From positions 10,288,150 to 10,352,149 of the forward strand of contig BSYO01000008.1 in the NCBI GenBank assembly GCA_033239525.1: a stretch of 64,000 nucleotides of DNA, written 5' to 3'. A program made the position numbers and the translations under genes. The notes beneath the pieces are model-generated. The model did no database searches. It was not told the origin of the DNA and was given only the letters and a program-made list of their open reading frames with translations. The stretch comes from Nepenthes gracilis. Taxonomy: Eukaryota > Streptophyta > Magnoliopsida > Caryophyllales > Nepenthaceae. Of this stretch, positions 11,318-24,923 are shown in pieces; the stretch's first letter is position 1, and the number at the start of each line of letters is the position of its first letter.

Positions 11318-12954
11318 GGCGCATTCAAATACCAAGTCCAAACTCGAGGTGGATTAGTCAATCTTTAGGCTTGGACACGTGTCATTGAGAATATATCTAG
11401 GTGAATGTGTTTTTGTGGGTTGTATACCTTAGATATTAAATTGTGTAAAAAATGGCATCATTTTATTAGGTTAAGAACTAACGTTCGACCGATATACAAT
11501 GCATTGTTCAAAAGTCAAAGTAAGGAATGTCTGTATAGTCCTCATATTAAATGAGAGGTTTAGGGTGATTATTACAATAGCATAGTACTTGGAGAGCCTT
11601 CTTGTGTTTTTGCAGTATTGACTTTTTTGACAATCTCTGGTAATGTGAATTTCTCTTGGCATTCATAGGTGGGTAAATGAGATTATATAGGAATATTATG
11701 GTATCAAGCTATGGAGCTATAATGTAATTTATAGTCATCTGATATTTATACTATATTTTAATATATTGAGGTCTAATTCTTAACGCAATACTTATAGTAA
11801 TTTGAATAGCTCATGAAGTGATGTCACAGGATGTCTCAATGAGGGAAGCGGGTTAAGATGTTATAACTAATTCCTATATCCCATGTGGGCATTGGAAGAA
11901 TTGTGCACAATGATTTCGATACCTCAAATGGGTGCTAGAGGGATTAAGAATAGTGATTTCTATATCCCATGTAAGCATTGGAAAAATCAATCTAATGAGA
12001 CTCATGTACCCAAGGTAGGAAATGAATAGCAAGACAGAGTATTCTTTTATATTCAGGGTGGGCATTGAGAATTACTTACATACAAAACATAATGAGGCTC
12101 CTATACTTAGGGTGGGTTATAAAGAGCAAGACAGAGTATTTCCTATACCCATAGTGGGCATCAAGGATTACTCACGTACATAATATTAGAAAGACCAATC
12201 TTGGTCATATGTCAACTTATTAACATTGGTTGCCTCATAGTGGTTACCCAGTTAGTGGAGTCGAATCTTATAATTGTCAATTTACGTTAACATAATATGA
12301 TTCAGGAAGATTGTTGTAACCTCTCACATTGTAGCGACTTCTATTGAAATATATTTGGTGAAACTTATATCTTTTATTTATGTTTGGATTCTATGAAATT
12401 TTTCTTGTCTTCTTAACAGTCAAGTTTGATGGTATCTATAATAGTGATACTTGTAGTCTCTTGAATCATGGTGATGAAGAAATGTAGAGTCTCATATTGA
12501 ATATATTGGATTGTTTGATTATTGATGTTGCCCTTACTATATTTATATTGTTGTTTGAAACTTGTTATTAATTATCATATTGTTTAATACAAATCACTTG
12601 TTGAGTTTTTAACTTATCCCTACTTTTCCTTGACTCTATACTAGTGTAAGTTGTCGATCACATATTTGTTAAGGAGCTTGCTAATAGAGGTGATCTCAAC
12701 AAATAGCTGTCTTTCTTTCTTTATATGTGGAAAGGTTATACTTTCTTAGATAGTAGTTAGAGTATTTATTTTCAGAGTTATGACCCTTTAGATATTTTGT
12801 AACATTATGTTTTCACCTCATACTCTAAAGAGATAGTTAATGATGATTATTTCATCGATTATTATTTTTATGATACTTATTTATAATTAAGGTTTTTCGC
12901 TTGAGTAGTTCGGTTCGAGTTTGAGTGTTTCAAGTTTTGGGTCCCCATACTCAT
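11318..12954. other. LTR-like DNA with degenerate tandem repeats
   Basis: No coding motif is visible. Between about 11865 and 12175 a loose repeat recurs about six times around the words cccatgtgggcatt, agggtgggcatt and atagtgggcatc. Similar words occur in chromovirus LTRs, as in the plus-strand LTR near 52110-52190. I take this to be part of a decayed LTR, probably in plus orientation, but its ends were not found. Confidence 0.4.
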
Positions 12955-13672
12955 TATTAGGAACACATCTTCTCATTATTTATTTAGGTCAATACTAAAC
13001 AAATAAGGATTATCGTAATAACAGTTGTGAACCTTGATTAAAAACTTTCTTTTATCTTGAGTGTTTTAATTTGATGAAATTTCTCCTACCGCCATATAAT
13101 TGACAATGTTAGAAAACCGTAACTAGCCAGTGGCAAAAAATAGATGTTCATCTAGAAAATTATTTGGATTGGCAAGTAATCAATAGTGTTCACAATCAAA
13201 GGCCTTGAGAAGTGGTCGGCAACAACATTTTTCACATCCTTTTTGTCTTTGATGGTGATTTCAAATTCTTGCAAAAGCAAAATTCACCTAGTGAGCTGCA
13301 CATTAGCATCCATCTTTGTGAGAAGGTTCTTAAGGGATGCACAATATTTTAAAATAACAATAGAGGATCCAATTAAATATGCATGAACTTTATCTAATGT
13401 GAATATCAACTAGTTCCTTTTTCAATGGTTGAATAGTTCATTTGGGCATTATCTAAGATCCTACTAGCATAATAAGTCAAAGGATTTTCCCTTTCTTTGT
13501 TGACCTGAGATTGCCCCAACTATATAATCATTAGCACCAAAAAATAGGCTCCAATCCTACGGTTGTGTTCTTAGAGTCAACATAAGCCTGCTAAGTAACA
13601 GTTTAAATGCTTCTTGATGTATTGACATCCACACAGAAGGAACATTCAACGATAGAATATTATCTAAGGGTC
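12955..13672 (-). pseudogene. Athila-like pol remnant: RNase H and integrase start
   Basis: Reading the minus strand with frameshifts gives, in order: ISRPL and QEAFKLL (end of RT), FGANDYIVGAISGQ (RNase H start), HAYLIGS, LLLQEFEITIKDKK and ADHFSR (RNase H end). Then come FLDEHLFFATG and FSNIVNYMAVGEI, the linker before integrase. These match the Athila-type pol pattern ending in VVADHLSRL and ADIVNYL. Many stops show it is old. It continues the RT at 22246-23170, from which the LARD-like insertion has separated it. Confidence 0.75.
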
Positions 13673-16480
13673 TAGATATTATTGAAAATTACCTCCGTCA
13701 ATGCCTAAACACACCCTAGAGCCCATAATTAATGCTATGGACTCTACTGAAAATCCAGCAGAGTTTCCTCCGCAACTGGGACGAAAACCAAAAATACAAC
13801 TCGCTTAAAATATCCCGCAACAAGCACACATCTAAACAAAAGGCTTAACTCAAAGCCTACAACACGCCACACAGATCACAACACGCCATATCATTCATGG
13901 CTCCAAACAAGACACAACCTACGATCTTGGATCTAGAGAGATGCCATCTAATTAAACAAAACTCCAAACATAAATATACTGACGCGAAGCATAACACAAT
14001 CATCATACATCTCGGAAGCATAATAAAACCATAAAATAACAATAATGAGCCACGCCAACGCAAGTGGCTGTCCAATATCCGATCCAACTATATGTCCCGA
14101 TCTTCCGATCACACGCCGTCCAGCCAATCTCATCAAGCAAGTCTCTCCTTGCTCTATCTATCCGACGTCGGCTAAGTGTTCTCATCTGAAAAGAAGACAA
14201 CAATAGCAAGAGTGAGCCAATAGCTCAGCAAATGAAATCATAAACACCCCTCCAAGACACGTACAAGAACTGAAACGAGAGGGGATACACACACTCTCCA
14301 ATCAAGGAACAGGACAGGGAATGGGAAGCAACTGGGATCACTCGATCCCTACAGTTCTCACGATCACATGGATTTGTCATTCTTCTGATTCATTTGGATT
14401 TTCACTGCTCATCTTGAATCATTGGGTTCATACTGTTCTCATCACATGGTTAATCTTGAATCACTTGATTCATCGTTTGGATATTATTCACTTTCATTAT
14501 TATATCATCTTTGCGGACCCCGGCTAGTAGATCGTACTAACCAACGATGCGAGAGAACGAGGACAGGAATGTGTTCGCTACACATTCTAAAGCCACGGCT
14601 ACTACTTTCGGTCGGTAGCACACGACCCTCGGTTGCATCCATGCAACAATCATCACTGACAACTACATCTCAATATGTAGTGTCGACACACCCCACACCC
14701 CGGGTCTGTGGCAATCCTCGTCCTTCCACAGTAGTTTCCTAAAGCGTACCACAGACATCACCCGCTCACACGAGCGGCCGGAATACGTGGCCAAGTATCC
14801 CTCGGGTTCCCACCACGATGGACATGGTACACTAAAGAATACTACCCATGACTCAGGGTCCTAGTTTCAGGGTTAGGTTCGACACTTGGAGAGGGAAAAT
14901 CCACATTTGCCACACAAGATCACATCTCGGGAATCTCATTCCCATCACAAGATCTCCAACCGGGAGATTACATCATCAATCACATCTCCATCCAGGAGAT
15001 CATATCATCTCAAGCACAATGTGGACTCCCTTCCATTCTCATCACGGATCTCAATATCCAATGGGACTCAATTCCCTTAATCCAAGTCATCACAAGTTCG
15101 CTTCCACTTTCTACGGGATCCATTTCCCTTAGTCACAATAAATCACTCCAAGATCACAATATAGATTAGTTCTCACACCTCAAGTGATCACAAGTCCTTT
15201 TGGAACCTCCGAGACTCATTCCTTTGCCTCCAGCACAAGGATTCACATTCGGGGTTTACGTTTACGTTTAATCATTTAAACGTTCTTTCATTACAATTAG
15301 GATCACATTTCACTTTGCATTTCTCGTCTCGTTTTGGGTGAACATTATCGGATTCTCTTTTGAACACCCGGACGCCGAATACGGTTCAATACTTGGAGAT
15401 CGGACGTCCGGTGGATTCGTACATACAATTCGTACACGATATTTCACGTTCGGGGTTCAATTTACTTAACACGAGGGTGGAAGTATGCAACTTCCCACTC
15501 ACTTACGGATTAATCATTACGGAAGTCTTTCAAGGCTCTTGATGCCACGAACGGGTCAAATCTTGGATTCGCATCCGGTCGATATATATACACAATTGGA
15601 ATATCGGGATTCATATTCTAGATTTCTTTCATCATCTCACGAAGGTGGAAACACGCAAAATCCACCTCCGGTCTCGGTGAACAGTAACAGGCCGATTTAG
15701 AGGGCCCGGACACCGCGAACGGGTCGAAACGTGCGAAATCGAACCCGCGGCCGACATATGTTCATATTTGGGACGTGGGCTTTCCAATTTTGGGGTCAAT
15801 TTCATGATACGAGGCCGGGAAACGGGAAACCCCCAAATTCCCGTAGGTTAGGGTTTCGGCGCAAATCACCCGGGCGAATCGGACCCGGTTCGGACAACTA
15901 ACTACATTTTCTCGGACCTCAAGGCATGGGTATCGATATTCTAACATTCCCCGTGGGTATCGACACAAAATACCCAACGAAAATACATAAAACAACGAAA
16001 GAGAACGAGAAGTGGGTATGAGAACACTTGCCTCGACGCGTGCTTTCACCTTTATACTGCTTTCGGACGGAATCGGACTCTCGGGCTCGATCTCCTTCCT
16101 TCTCTCTCCCGAATCGGCGCCTCTCCTCAAACCCTCGGTCCCGATCGAAAAATGGGAGAAAAGAGGGCGCGGCGCGTTTTTATATCGCCGAGCCGCTCGA
16201 GCGCCGCGGCCGCCGAGCGCCCATCGCCACCGCTCGGCGCCCCATCGAGCGGCTGGCGAGCGGCCAGCCACGGCATTTTTTCTTCAGTTTATCCGCTCGA
16301 GCCTCGGCGAGCGCCCAAAGCAGCGCGAGCTCGGGCTTTGGTGGCTCCAGAGGCCGGACCCGAATAATTTCCCGATTTTTCTTCCGATATCAAACCTTAA
16401 TCATCCCATGAGATTAGTATTGATCATTAACATACTAATCACCTCATAATTATCGGGTTCACAAATTCGAAAACCTCACA
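13673..16480 (-). repeat. 3' LTR of LARD-like element, outer end truncated
   Basis: The LTR begins TGTGAGGTTTTCG on the minus strand at 16480 and matches 19437-22245 over nearly its whole length. The last bases of the partner (CCGTTCCGTCACA on minus) are not found here; Athila-like text runs up to about 13673. The terminal end and a piece of the target were probably deleted together. Confidence 0.88.
16177..16301 (-). promoter_or_regulatory. LARD LTR promoter: TATA box and CTCGAG
   Basis: The minus strand has GATATAAAAACGC with the TATA core at 16177-16184, about 300 bp from the LTR start. CTCGAG lies upstream at 16196 and 16296 in a very GC-rich block. The other LTR keeps the TATA box (21977-21983), but its CTCGAG sites are changed to forms such as ATCGAG. 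Confidence 0.6.
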
Positions 16481-19436
16481 ATTCTCCCCACTTAATAAAA
16501 TTTCGTCCCCGAAATTTAACAAGCCTCAATTTCCCAACTCAATCCGACACTTCAATCGGATCACTGGAACCTCGAAAGAGATCGATCACTGGAACCTCAA
16601 ACTTATTTAGAAATCTCTGGGCCACGGGCCCACAACGCTTACTCTGCGCACTCTGATCAATCCTCAAATCATTAAATTACGGCACAATCAAAACAATCTC
16701 CCAAAAAGTTGACAAGACTTTCCATTCTTGCCAGATCTCAAAATTCCGATCACTTAGTAACGCCAAGATCCCGTTGGCATATCAACGAGCCAACCGACCA
16801 AAACCGAATACGATTCTAACTTCCAAAGAAGATCACGACATTCTAACATCCAATCATTTGGACTTACAAGCGATTTAACTTTCACATTACCTATGAAACT
16901 CCCAAGACAAACACGTCCAAGATTCGTAGCATCAATTTCCAACATCAATGCCTACTGACCCAAGGAAAACACCGAGGTTTACTTCCTCAATCTTTAGACA
17001 AATCTGACCACATGCAAGGCCATATGATCATCTTCCTATCTCCGAAGACAATATTCCTGAAGTTTTCAAAGAAAACCTCAATGGCCAATTTCCGACGTAC
17101 ACGTGGGAGGGTAACACTAATCCTGAACTCCTCCCCCACTTAACTCAAAGATATTACTTTCCACGAGAACTCATCGGACCCATTAGGGGTCAACCCAATG
17201 TCACGAACATCAATCACCCTATCCAATTAGATCAAAGATGATTGCACACACCATCGATATCCTTGAAATTCCCTGATTATCACATGAAGCTACTTCAACA
17301 TCGACCCAGACGTGGTCGAAAGATCATCTCATAATACTTCATGAAACGCCATCGATCCAACAAGACCCAAACGGCGTTTTCTGGACTTACAGTGACCGTT
17401 TCCTTGACCCGGATACCGGCCGGGCTACAACTCCTATTGATCCACAACGGTCCCATTACGGACCCCAGATCGATCTTTAAAATTCATCAAGCCTTCACGA
17501 CGGCTCACGGACTATGCCCATCCATCCGCAAAGCCCGATCATCCAATCATTAGTCTCCTAGCCAATTTTGAAATTGTGGAACCACCTTATCGGTCCATCT
17601 ATTTACCTCAAAGGTTCTGAAATATTCAACCATAGTACCAAAGCCGATACTTCCACGGCCCTACCTAAAATCCTCAACGGTTGGCATTGATTCGATATGA
17701 CCTCGAATTACCGATCATAAGATAACTCGACCGACTCTTCCCTTTCGATAACATCCTCGATCAATTGATTTACAAGAAAGACGATATCAATTTCTTGATA
17801 CCTCGATCAATTCAAACTCATGCTCCAAATCCCACAACCTGATGGTCGGATGTTATCTTTTACCAATTCGACCAAATTAGCACTGCAGTTCGTCCACCGA
17901 ACTACTATTAAGATCAGATCATGGCTTAACACTTTAACTATCTCAAGTTTATACCCAAAATCGCACGATTCAATTACTAGGCAATCGACCCGATAACTTA
18001 CTGACCGAAACCTTTAAACGCGCCAAGTTTGACAAGATTATCAAGTTAACACCACAAATCGTATTCAAGCTTAGGATATCACAACAAATCGCACGATCCA
18101 GATCCTTAACTCGAATCACCAAACCATAAAATATCACAAGAAACACGTGTTGTGACATCACTTGGGAAATTTCATCTCCCAACTTGCAATCACTTGCATG
18201 CACCAAAATCTCTTCTAAAAGCTGGATTTTCATTCCCAAGATACAACCATGAATCCAACACCCGTACTATCTATAACTTAGATCCTAGTTTCAAAATCTT
18301 TCGGAAAAGCATTCATTCAAGATTCATCCATGAATAGGTCATCTTTCTTTTCGCCTTCCGAATATAGGTCATCCTTGACATTACCGCCAAGCCTAGATCC
18401 TCCCAATTACACAATCTCAACCACAATCCCAACATGGGTTTGGAATCCTCAAAACAACATCAGGTCACAATTCTAAACCCAAGAACCTCCTCCGCCACGA
18501 AAGGCAACATTAACACTTGGGTTCATATCTTAGGATCCCGATATAAACACCGACCCTTCTCACCGGCCCGTCCGTGACTAAAGACATCCTTAGATCTCGC
18601 GATCGGATAAACCACAATGAGACACACTCCCAAGAGTCTCATCGACACAAAATCAATTCAAGAAGCTTCCATAATTCATGGGACTATATTTCTTAATCCT
18701 CGAGACCCAAGATCTTTCTTACGTCAACCAACCGAGGTCAACTTCACTGCCTATCCATTCTGGGGCAACACGCCGTGTCTTCTATCAGACATGGGGTCAC
18801 CACAACGATATCTTCAACCTCAAAATCCACATCTCAATCTTAAGGATCTAGACTGCCCACAAGTCTAGACACTTCATGAATTTCCAACCTAGAGCTTCAT
18901 ATGCCCAAACTTAACTCCACCCAATTCATCACGCTTCCTAGGTTGGTCTAGCAACCCTTCAAAGCAAGGTACCGATCCAAGGACCTCAACCGAGAACCGA
19001 TCAAACTTAAACCTCAAACCGAGACTAATTATCCAGGCCTCAAATCAACCCCGATCGGCCAAAAGTCCAATCAACACCGATCAAATTCAAACACTAAGGT
19101 GTCTCGACACACCATCTTTCTCTCTTCCTACAGTCGGCAACCCAATACTAGTAGTCCCCATTCAGAGCCGCTACTAATATTTTCTTGAAATCAAGCAATT
19201 CGGATCAAGCCACTCCTAGAACACAAGCTAGGACGTGTAGGCTAGACATCCGAATTAAATTATCGCTTCTAACTTAGTACTAAGTCAAGTTCTAGGATCG
19301 GGGTAACCAAAACTACCGGACTAACTTAGTCCTCACCTACCTTCATTTACTCAAAACAATCAATCTTAATCAAACCTAAGCTTCCGCATATGATTCAGAT
19401 CAAACCTAGGCATCTCTCTTCTTTCTCGATACTAAT
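16481..19436 (-). other. Non-coding interior of LARD-like element with PPT and PBS
   Basis: Next to the 3' LTR the minus strand reads TTAAGTGGGGAGAAT (16481-16495), preceded by TTTCGGGGACGAAATTTT. This is the classic polypurine region of plant chromoviruses. Next to the 5' LTR it reads TTAGTATCGAGAA (about 19423-19435), a weak version of the initiator Met tRNA site. Between them I found no gag, protease, RT or integrase motif. The longest open frame, 17970-18239 on minus, is unrecognised and probably chance. Confidence 0.75.
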
Positions 19437-22245
19437 TGTGACGGAACGGATTATTCTCTATTGAATAACCTCCGTCAATGCCTAAACACACCCTAGAGCC
19501 CATAATTAATGCTATGGATTCTACAGAAAATCCGGCAGAGTTTCCTCTGCAACTGGACGAAAACTGAAAATACAACCTGCTTAAAATATCCTGTAACAAG
19601 CACACATCTAAACAAAAGGCTTAACTCAAAGCCTACAACACGCCACACAGGATCACAATACTGCCATATCATTCATGGCTCCAACACAGTACACAACCTA
19701 CAGTACTGGATCTAGAGAGATGCCATCTAATTAAACAAAACTCCAAACATAAATATACAGACGCGGAAGCATAACACAATCATCATACATCTGCGGAAGC
19801 ATAATAAAACCATAAAATAACAATAATGAGCCACGCTCAACGCAAGTGGCTGTCCAATATCCGATCCAACTATATGTCCCGATCTTCTGATCACACGCCG
19901 TCCAGCCAATCTCATCAAGCAAGTCTCTCCTTGCTCTATCTATCCGACGTCGGCTAAGTGTTCTCATCTGAAAAGAAGACAACAATAGCAAGAGTGAGCC
20001 AATAGCTCAGCAAATGAAATCATAAACACCCCTCCAAGACACGTACAAGAACTGAAACGAGAGGGGATACACACACTCCAATCAAGGAACAGGACAGGGA
20101 ATGGGAAGCAACTGGGATCACTCGATCCCTACAGTTCTCACGATCACATGGATTTGTCATTCTTCTGATTCATTTGGATTTTCACTTTGCTCATCTTGAA
20201 TCATTGGGTTCATCTTGTTCTCATCACATGGTTAATCTTGAATCACTTGATTCATCGCTTGGATATTATTCACTTTCATTATTATATCATCTTTGCGGAC
20301 CCGGCTAGTAGATCGTACTAACCAACGATGCGAGAGAACGAGGACAGGAATGTGTTCGCTACACATTCTAAAGCCACGGCTACTACTTTCGGTCGGTAGC
20401 ACACGACCCCTCGGTTGCATCCATGCAACAATCATCACCGACAACTACATCTCAATATGTAGTGTCGACACACCCCACACCCCCGGGTCTGTGGCAATCC
20501 TCGTCCTTCCACAGTAGTTTCCTAAAGCGCACCATTGAGACATCACCCGCTCACACGAGCGGCCGGAATACGTGGCCAAGTATCCCGGGTTCCCACCACG
20601 ATGGACATGGTACACTAAAGAATACTACCCATGACTCAGGGTCCTAGTTTCAGGGTTAGGTTCGACACTTGGAGAGGGAAAATCCACATTTGCCACACAA
20701 GATCACATCTCGGGAATCTCATTCCCATCACAAGATCTCCAACCGGGAGATTACATCATCAATCACATCTCCATCCAGGAGATCATATCATCTCAAGCAC
20801 AATGTGGACTCCCTTCCATTCTCATCACGGATCTCAATATCCAATGGGACTCAATTCCCTTAATCCAAGTCATCACAAGTTCGCTTCCACTTTCTACGGG
20901 ATCCATTTCCCTTAGTCACAATAAATCACTCCAAGATCACAATATAGATTAGTTCTCACACCTCAAGTGATCACAAGTCCTTTTGGAACCTCCGAGACTC
21001 ATTCCTTTGCCTCCAGCACAAGGATTCACATTCGGGGTTTACGTTTTACGTTTAATCATTTAAACGCGTTCTTTCATTACAATTAGGATCACATTTCACT
21101 TTGCATTTTCGCCTCGCTTTGGGTGAACATTATCGGATTCTCTTTTGAACACCCGGACGCCGAATACGGTTCAATACTTGGAGATCGGACGTCCGGTGGA
21201 TTCGTACATACAATTCTGCATACGATATTTCACAATTGGGGTTCAATTTACTTAACACGAGAGTGGAAGTATGCACAACTTCCCATTCATTTACGGATTA
21301 ATCATTACGGAAGTCTTTCAAGGCTCCCGGATGCCACGAACGGGTCAAATCTTGCGGGATTCGGCATCCGGTCGATATATATACACAATTGGAATATCGG
21401 GATTCATATTCTAGATTTCTTTCATCATCTCACGAAGGTGGAAACACGCAAAATCCACCTCCGGTCTCGGGTGAACAGTAACAGGGCCGATTTAGAGGGC
21501 TCGGACACCGCGAACGGGTCGAAACGTGCGAAATCGAACCCGCGGCCGACATATGTTCATATTTGGGACGTGGGCTTTCCAATTTTGGGGTCAATTTCAT
21601 GATACGGGGCCGGGAAACGGGAAACCCCCAAAATCCCGTAGGTTAGGGTTCCGGCGCAAATCACCCGGGCGAATCGGACCCGGTTCGGACAACTAACTAC
21701 ATTTTCTCGGACCTCAAGGCATGGGTATCGATATTCTAACATTCCCCGTGGGTATCGACACAAAATACCCAACGAAAATACATAAAACAACGAAAGAGAA
21801 CGAGAAGTGGGTATGAGAACACTTGCCTCGACGCGTGCTTTCACCTTTATACCGGCTGGCTTCGGACGGAATCGACTCTCGGGCTCGATCTCCTTCCTTC
21901 TCTCTCCCGATCGGGCGCTCCTCTCCTCAAACCCTCGGTCCCGATCGAAAAATGGGAGAAAAGAGGGCGCGCGCGCTTTTATATCGCCGCGCGGCGGCGC
22001 CGAGCGCCCCATCGAGCCACCGCCGAGCGCCGAGGGCGGCCACGGGCCGGTTCTCTGGTTTATCCGCCGAGCCTCGGCCGAGCGCCAAGAGGCGCGAGCT
22101 CGCGGGTGGCTCCAAAGAGTCCGGACCGAATAATTTCCCGATTTTTCTTCCGATATCAAACCTTAATCATCCCATGAGATTAGTATTAATCATTATCATC
22201 CTAATTACCTCATTAATATCGAATTCTTAAATTCGAAACCTCACA
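19437..22245 (-). repeat. 5' LTR of LARD-like element
   Basis: This 2809-bp LTR begins TGTGAGGTTTCGAA on the minus strand and ends CCGTTCCGTCACA. A TATA box (ATATAAAAGC on minus) is at 21977-21983, in a GC-rich block. The word agagtgagccaatagctcag near 19991 also occurs in the other copy and in related forms in several LTRs here. Small indels separate it from the 3' LTR. Confidence 0.92.
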
Positions 22246-23170
22246 GATTGATCGACCTAGAAGAAATAATGTGGCACAACACAATGTCGGAAGATACAAG
22301 AACAAGGCTCTTCTTTTCATAATGAGCCAATACTTTTTTCAAACTCATCAGACTTGCATTAAAAGAGCCCCAAAAATAGACAAATCAACCATAAACATTC
22401 CCATGTAATTTTAACCATATCACTAAAAATATTCATCATGCATATCTGAAATGTGACAAAAGTATTTCACAATCTAAATAACATTTGGCAAAAAATTATA
22501 TGCCAAAGGGACAAGTAAAATTCGTTTCATCTTAATCTTTTAAAGGAGTTTCTATTTGGTATTACCCATAATAACTATCAAAAAAGCAATAAAATGAATG
22601 ATTTGACACTCTCTAAAACAAGTTCAATGAAGAGATGAGGAAAATGGTCTTTACGGGTGGCATAATTTAATTTTCTATAGTCAATTCATATCCATATTCA
22701 GTTACAACTTTAGTAAGAACTAATTCACCCATTTATATTTTATTATTATGACACTAGACTATTTAGATATTATCTATGTAGAACTAATCCATTTACTATC
22801 ATAAATTTGGTAGATAATACCAACATCTAGTAGTTTTAACACTTCATTTTTTACAACTTCTTTCATGGTAGGGTTAAATCCACATAGGGAATCTCTTTGG
22901 ATTTTAACTCCTTTATCTAAATTAATTTTATGAGAACAAACTAGAGAACTTGTACTGTTGAGATTTACTATAGTCCATCCAATTGCATATATATGCTCAT
23001 TCAAAATTTGAATTAGTTAGGCTCCTTGAGATTCACTTAATTCAACATAAATTAGAACCGAAAAGGAATCACTTGGTCCTAAAAATGCATGCTTTAGATC
23101 CTTATGCAACAATTTTAACTCTAATTTGGGGGCTTCGGCCCTTGAAGGTTTGTACTTTCCACGTATAATG
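22246..23170 (-). pseudogene. Athila-like reverse transcriptase remnant
   Basis: From 23170 leftward the minus strand reads EAPKLELKLLHKDLKHAFLG, then AIGWTIVNLN, NPTMKEVVKNEVLKLLDVGI and DSKWISS. This is the RT N-terminus of Athila-type elements. Further on, CMMNIFSDMV is followed after a frameshift by MFMVDLSIFG, where relatives have FMDD, so the first catalytic Asp is Val. The reading ends LCHIISSRSIN at the LARD insertion. About 40 residues are missing between this point and the continuation at 13672. Confidence 0.78.
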
Positions 23171-23925
23171 GGAAGCCCTTCGAATTTCAGTTGCCTAAAC
23201 TATTTTCCAAAATTTTGAAGTTTGTTAAAAATTATATAAATATCAGTATACTCTTTTGAATTGAGAATGTCGACAGTGTCATGATTACTCAAAAAGTATT
23301 TAGGTGAGTCAAAATTATTTATTATAGCGATTTCCTTCTTCATGAGAATATCTTTAAAATACATATCTAATTGCACTCATCTTCTAACAATTATCTTCCG
23401 ATGTGGAAAATAGTAACCTCAAGAGTCAAGTTTTCAATTGATAATTTTATTAACCCGTTGCTACAATTAATAAAAATATTTGTAGTGGCAAAAAAATGTC
23501 TGCCTAAAATAATGAGATCTTTGAGATCAAAATTAAATGAATGTATGTCCAAAATTAAGAAATTAATAAGATTAATTTAGACCAACACATTTTCAGTTAT
23601 TTCTCTTGATCTCTTGACAGATCGGTCTGCTAATCGTCACACAATTTATGTGGGTTGGATTATTTTATCCAATCCCAATTGTAAATGTACCGAATAAGGA
23701 ATGTGATTAACGTTAGCCCCAAAATCTAAATAGGCTAGTGCAAACTCATGTTCCGCAAGAACATAAGAAATTGTAGGGCATCCAAGGTCTTTATATTTAG
23801 ATAGGATTCTCTCTTCAATCAAAGTACTGACTTATTCTATTAAAAAAATATTTTTTTATCATTATACTTCCTTTTCACAGTATATAAATCTTTGATAACC
23901 ATTGCATAAGTTGGTATTGTCCAAA
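23171..23925 (-). pseudogene. Athila-like protease remnant
   Basis: On the minus strand, around 23800-23570, KYKDLGCPTIS, EFALAYLDFGANVN, YSVHLQLGL and RLADRSVK follow the Athila protease pattern. The active-site motif would be DLGAS and is DFGAN here. Between 23570 and 23170 is a linker with many stops. The protein would cut the element polyprotein; this copy is dead. Confidence 0.68.
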
Positions 23926-23934
23926 CAATCAACC

Positions 23935-24918
23935 TAAAAGAGGGGGTAAAATATGTTATTACTATTTTTTAATAATTTCAGTTTATTTAAGTATTAAGTA
24001 TATAAAATTGAATAAATTATGAAAAATACAGAATAGTAAACAAAATATTTGATACCATATTTTATACTGATCCAACTGTGCTTATATCAAGTCCCCAAGT
24101 CACTTTTAAGATTTCAAATCTATTAAACTAGTTTTTTTTTTTATCTTGGGTAAAAATCACCCCCCTATAATACAAATTAAAATCCAATTTGAGAGATTTT
24201 TTTATCTTAAATGATATTTGCACACTTTTACTCTTATAAGAATTTGATTATAAAAATTTTCTTTCAAAGAAAATATCAGCAAGTATAAAATTTTTCTCAA
24301 TAAATATATCCATTTTTTATACTCAAGAGAAGATAAATATTTCTTAAAATTTACTCTGATTTTTCTTTTTTAAGTTAAGAAAATGAATTTTTAAGTGTGA
24401 AAAAGAAAGCTTACATAGAAGTTGAAGTACTAATGACCATATCTGTATTAAAGTATCTCTTTAAAAAGCCTGAAAGTTGTTATTGTTGAGCTGCAGAAAC
24501 TTTATAAGTTACCGTTTAATAAATAAAATTTAAATATTAATCTTATGTCCGGCTGATATTTATTGTGTTGACAAAACTTATTTACTATTTTAAAAAAATC
24601 ATACCAAATACATAATAAGTTTTAAGAAAATATAAATTATATCTTACTGAAAAGCCTATCAAATCTATTTACGTTTAAAATTTGAATCAAATCAAAATTA
24701 ATTTTGTACAATGAGATATATATAAAATGCTATGTTACTATTAGTTTGGATTTCAAATATCTATCTCTGCAGATTATCCAATTTTAAAAAATTATTATTT
24801 CTAAAGTATAAATTAAAATTTCTCATATAATATATCCTAGTAAAGCTTAAGATGTCTAATTTCTATAAAAAAAAATATTTTCCATATTTTAATAGCACTA
24901 AGAATTTAAAATCTAATT
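23935..24918 (-). repeat. Copia LTR, left part (split by Tat insertion)
   Basis: This very AT-rich, non-coding stretch lies between the Athila remnant and the Tat element. Its start carries cctaaaagagggggtaaaat, a word typical of SIRE-type LTR ends. The Copia pol at 36230-40150 lies just beyond the Tat element in the right orientation to make this its 3' LTR. The exact left end was not fixed. Confidence 0.45.
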
Positions 24919-24923
24919 AAATT

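Larger units (their letters stand above)
13673..22245 (-). mobile_element. Large non-coding LTR element (LARD-like)
   Basis: Two long, highly similar LTRs of about 2.8 kb flank a 2956-bp interior with no recognisable gag or pol on either strand. LTR ends, a polypurine tract and a primer site are all in place, so it has the parts needed to be copied by another element's enzymes. Large LTRs and a non-coding interior fit LARDs. The tract and LTR ends resemble Tekay-type chromoviruses, the likely helper. It sits inside an Athila-like pol. The right end is followed by gattg; the left end is damaged, so no target duplication can be shown. Confidence 0.82.

Noticed and set aside
14848..15132. Conserved 94-codon frame found twice (also 20631-20915)
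   Set aside because: The two copies are the two LTRs of one element, identical by descent; no domain is seen.
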